Below are positions 61,172 to 64,000 of a stretch of DNA of 64,000 nucleotides, one piece after another. Every line of letters begins with the position of its first letter. Position 1 is the first letter of the stretch. Both the position numbers and the translations under genes were made by a program. The stretch covers positions 2,480,001 through 2,544,000 of the forward strand of contig NZ_JAUSXB010000001.1 of the NCBI RefSeq assembly GCF_030823375.1. Reading direction: 5' to 3'. The notes under the pieces are model-generated. The model searched no databases. It saw nothing but the letters and a program-made list of their open reading frames with translations, and had not been told where the DNA came from. The stretch is from Pseudarthrobacter siccitolerans (GTDB lineage Bacteria; Actinomycetota; Actinomycetes; Actinomycetales; Micrococcaceae).

Positions 61172-63264
61172 TATGCGTTGACCTTTCCGAAGAGCTCCAG
61201 GACCTCGTCCTCGGTTGTTGCGGCCTCAAGCCGGGCCACCTGTTCCTTGTTGGTGAAGACCTTTGCGATGGAGGACAGGATGTGCAGGTGCTCGTTGTTG
61301 ATGCCCGCGACACCCACCACGAACTTGACCTGCTTGCCGTTCCAGTCGATGCCTTCCGGGTAGCGGATCACGGACACGGCGGACTTGCGGATGTGGTCCT
61401 TGGCCGCGTTGGTTCCGTGCGGGATGGCCAGGAAGCTGCCCATGTAGGTGGACACGGACGCCTCGCGCTCGTGCATGGCCCGGACGTAGTCCTCATCCAC
61501 GGCGCCGCGGGCCAGCAGGAGCCGGCCGGCTTCGTCGATGGCGGCGTCACGGGTGGTGGCCGAACCGTTCAAGACCACGCTCTCCCGCGCCAGGATTTCC
61601 GGTGCCCCGGCCGCTGGCTCTTCGGTTTCTGAAGTTCCAGTTTCGGATGGTCGGGCGGCGGTTCCCGCCGCCGCAGTTCCGGCCCCTACACCGGTTGCAG
61701 GTCCTGAGGCCGACGCTCCGCCGGGCGTCCCCGCCCCGGCGTCCGGGCCTTCGGTTGCAGACGTACCCTCGGTGTTGCTGTCCCTGACCAGCTCAACGAT
61801 TTCGTCATAGCGCGGGCTGTTCATGAAGTTGTCCACGGAGTAATGCACGGCGCTGGAGGTGGCCGGTTTTGCGCGCTCGGTCAGGTCCTGGTGGGTGACC
61901 ACAACGTCGTAGGAGTCGCTGAGGTTGGCGATGGACGCGTTGGTGACCTTGACGTCCGGGAACCCGGCAGCCTTGATCTTGTTCCGCAGCACCGAGGCGC
62001 CCATGGCACTGGAGCCCATTCCGGCGTCGCACGCGAAGACGATGTTCTGCACTGGCCTGGCGAGGACGCCCACGCCGCCAGCTCCGGCAGCGGCACCCGC
62101 GCCGGTGAGGGTGGAAGCGACCGAGCTCTTCTTGCCCTTCATCTGCTCCATCCGGGAGGTAGCGTCATTGAGGTCAACCTCGTCACTGTGCTTGGTGGTC
62201 CTCAAGATGACCGAGGCCACCAGGAAGGAGACGGCGGTTGCCAGCAGAACAGCCAGGATGACGCCGACGTAGCTGTCACGGGAGGTCTGGGCGAGTACGG
62301 CGATAATGGATCCGGGAGCGGAAGGCGCAACCAGGCCGGAATTAGTGATGGCGAGGGTAGCGATGCCCGTCATGCCTCCGGCAATCGTGGCCAGGATCAG
62401 CAGCGGGCGCATCAGCACGTATGGGAAGTAGATCTCATGGATGCCACCGAGGAAATGAATGATGGCTGCGCCGGGAGCGGAGGCCTTGGCTGCCCCTTTC
62501 CCAAAGAACATGTAGGCGAGCAGAAGCCCGAGCCCGGGGCCGGGGTTGGCCTCGAGCAGGAACAGGATGGACTTGCCCTGGTCCAGTGACTGCTGGATGC
62601 CCAGCGGGGTGAGCACGCCGTGGTTAATGGCGTTGTTCAGGAACAGCACCTTGGCTGGTTCGATGAAGATACTGGTCAGTGGCAGCAGGCCGTTGTTAAC
62701 CAGGAACTGCACCACGTTGCCGGCGCCCGTACTGAACGCGGTGACCAGCGGCGAGATGCCGTAGAAGCCCAGCATGGCCAATAATCCGCCCCAGATGCCT
62801 GCGGAGAAGTTGTTGACCAGCATCTCGAAGCCCGGGCGGATCTTGCCGTCCCAGATGGTGTCGAGTTTCTTCATGGTCCAGCCGCCGAGGGGGCCCATGA
62901 TCATGGCGCCGATAAACATCGGGATGCCGGCGCCAACGATCACGCCCATGGTGCCGATGGCACCCACCACGCCGCCGCGGACGTCATAGACCATCCGGCC
63001 GCCGGTGTAGGCAATCAGGAGCGGCAGCAGGAATTTGATCATGGGGTCAACAAGGCCAACGTTCTTTACGCCCGCAGCGTTGTTGCCGAAGCCGCCCAGT
63101 TCGGGGACGGGAATCCAGCCCTTCTCGATGAACAGGGCTGTAATGAGGCCCCAGGCAATAAAGGCGCCGATGTTGGGCATAATCATTCCGGACAGGAAGG
63201 TCCCGAACTTTTGGACGTGCACACGTGCGCTGGTGCGGGGTTTTGCAACTGTCTCTGTTGCCAT
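61171..63264 (-). CDS. mtlA: PTS mannitol transporter subunit IICBA
   Basis: Membrane permease that phosphorylates mannitol during uptake, 697 residues in the IIC-IIB-IIA order. The N-terminal 340 residues are the membrane domain (FGTFLSGMIMPNIGAFIAWG, HFLGGIHEIYFPYVLMRP). The IIB site Cys lies in FACDAGMGSSAMG (about residue 410), and the IIA site His in AIPHGTNAAKDHI (about residue 614). A 60-residue Gly/Ala/Thr-rich linker joins IIB and IIA. It feeds MtlD, encoded next. Enzyme I and HPr must be elsewhere. Confidence 0.96.
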   Translation of the reverse strand: MATETVAKPRTSARVHVQKFGTFLSGMIMPNIGAFIAWGLITALFIEKGWIPVPELGGFGNNAAGVKNVGLVDPMIKFLLPLLIAYTGGRMVYDVRGGVVGAIGTMGVIVGAGIPMFIGAMIMGPLGGWTMKKLDTIWDGKIRPGFEMLVNNFSAGIWGGLLAMLGFYGISPLVTAFSTGAGNVVQFLVNNGLLPLTSIFIEPAKVLFLNNAINHGVLTPLGIQQSLDQGKSILFLLEANPGPGLGLLLAYMFFGKGAAKASAPGAAIIHFLGGIHEIYFPYVLMRPLLILATIAGGMTGIATLAITNSGLVAPSAPGSIIAVLAQTSRDSYVGVILAVLLATAVSFLVASVILRTTKHSDEVDLNDATSRMEQMKGKKSSVASTLTGAGAAAGAGGVGVLARPVQNIVFACDAGMGSSAMGASVLRNKIKAAGFPDVKVTNASIANLSDSYDVVVTHQDLTERAKPATSSAVHYSVDNFMNSPRYDEIVELVRDSNTEGTSATEGPDAGAGTPGGASASGPATGVGAGTAAAGTAARPSETGTSETEEPAAGAPEILARESVVLNGSATTRDAAIDEAGRLLLARGAVDEDYVRAMHEREASVSTYMGSFLAIPHGTNAAKDHIRKSAVSVIRYPEGIDWNGKQVKFVVGVAGINNEHLHILSSIAKVFTNKEQVARLEAATTEDEVLELFGKVNA

Positions 63265-63346
63265 GTGATTTCCTAACCGTCATTCCTGCAGCTGCGCAGG
63301 ATGGTCCGATATTTACGACGACGTACTGCTGGACGTTCTGGCGTTT

Positions 63347-64000
63347 TTAGCCCGCCGGGCTGGCGGAGATGCGGTGAAGCCACTCGAGGAAGAGTTTGAG
63401 TTCCGAGCTGGAGAGCTGGTCTGAGTGCGAGGCCTGAAGTGCGGCGTTCAGGGCAATCGCGGCCACCACTACCGAGGACTTTCCGGTGTCGCCGGGGGCC
63501 GCGCTGGCGGGCTCGGCTGACACCGCGAAGATCATGGCGTCCCGGGTCATGGTGGACAGTTCGAGGTTCCGTTCGGTGGCGGGCTCCGCAATCAGCATCA
63601 GCGTCACTCCCACGTTGGCGGCCAGGATGGACCTGGCTGCTTCCCTGGGCTGGACGTTCAGCTGGCCCGCCGCCGCTGCCTTGTTCAGCATCTCCTCCAT
63701 CAGCGCCTCGGCATCTGCAACGATGGCGGGGCGGCTTTCGGGCCGGATATTGCCGAACATCACCAAGTACAACTCCGGCTGGTTAAGCCCGAACTGCACA
63801 TGGTTGTCCCACATTCTCCGGATGTCCTCAAGCGGCTGTCCGGAAGGGGCGAAGTCCCTTTCGCCCGCAACATACTCTTCAAACCCTGCGGCGACGACGG
63901 CGTCGAACAGACCTTCCTTGTCACCGAAGTGGTGGTACAGCGTGGGAGCCGATACCCCTGCCAGCTGCGTGATCTGGCGTGTGGAGACCGGCGCTCCCGC
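63347..64000 (-). CDS. TetR family regulator, N-terminus cut by the window end
   Basis: The visible 217 residues begin inside the helix-turn-helix (STRQITQLAGVSAPTLYHHFG, DKEGLFDAVVAAGFEEYV) and continue through the ligand domain (NQPELYLVMFGNIRP) to the stop. Only about 20-30 N-terminal residues are missing. It lies 82 bp upstream of mtlA on the same strand and may regulate the mannitol operon, although mannitol regulators in other bacteria are usually of other families. Confidence 0.88.
   Translation of the reverse strand, partial: AGAPVSTRQITQLAGVSAPTLYHHFGDKEGLFDAVVAAGFEEYVAGERDFAPSGQPLEDIRRMWDNHVQFGLNQPELYLVMFGNIRPESRPAIVADAEALMEEMLNKAAAAGQLNVQPREAARSILAANVGVTLMLIAEPATERNLELSTMTRDAMIFAVSAEPASAAPGDTGKSSVVVAAIALNAALQASHSDQLSSSELKLFLEWLHRISASPAG

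Overview
The window is a gene-dense, high-GC chromosomal segment with many GTG starts, short intergenic gaps and frequent 4-bp start/stop overlaps. Gene content suggests a Gram-positive actinobacterium of the Arthrobacter/Pseudarthrobacter type: DUF222-HNH protein, LtrA, an actinobacterial siderophore-uptake operon with a DtxR/IdeR-like box, a condensin-like JetABC operon and a fused mannitol PTS protein. The genus is an inference from gene families and base composition. I see no rRNA, tRNA, CRISPR array, insertion sequence or phage module.

Layout. 0-4.3 kb: an exported FMN-binding protein with its ApbE flavin transferase, two paralogous SGNH hydrolases, a MarR regulator divergent from a YciI protein, then a 32-bp tandem repeat and an unexplained 210-bp stretch. 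4.3-9.5 kb: a five-gene Fe-siderophore uptake operon (binding lipoprotein, two permeases, ATPase, siderophore-interacting reductase) behind an IdeR-like box. 9.6-16.3 kb: a lipoprotein and jetA-jetB-jetC, a Wadjet/MksBEF-type SMC operon with no jetD in the window. 16.5-25.4 kb: small membrane proteins, a long acyl-CoA dehydrogenase, a YchJ protein, aldo/keto reductase, NmrA-like reductase, sulfite-oxidase-family enzyme and an S4 RNA-binding protein. 25.4-32.5 kb: an accessory-looking stretch with a DUF222-HNH protein, a uracil-DNA-glycosylase-like protein, an alpha-toroid protein, hipBA with two operators, a secreted nuclease, a possible 53-residue gene and a DedA protein.

32.5-39.3 kb: an asparagine/aspartate module (GntR/FadR regulator, asparaginase, aspartase, amino acid permease) ending in a strong bidirectional terminator shared with gamma-glutamyltransferase. 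39.5-44.7 kb: an acetyltransferase-AAA+ fusion, LtrA, an HD hydrolase, a tiny helix-turn-helix regulator behind twin palindromes, GluQRS and a Lrp/AsnC regulator. 44.8-49.6 kb: a WXG100-like chimera coupled to a lipoprotein, a Lrp regulator divergent from a LysE exporter, a helical-repeat protein and a frameshifted SnoaL-like gene. 49.6-59.7 kb: a DUF456 protein, malic enzyme, a TetR regulator, four MFS transporters, an RraA-like protein and a MarR regulator with a perfect operator. 59.7-64 kb: a truncated acetyltransferase remnant, more 32-bp repeats, the mannitol operon mtlA-mtlD and a TetR gene cut by the window end.

The main second-look items are the JetABC operon without JetD, whose jetB 3' end is built from dispersed palindromic repeats; a 32-bp intergenic repeat family at three distant sites; the GNAT-AAA+ fusion; the WXG100-like/lipoprotein pair; and several well-defined operators.
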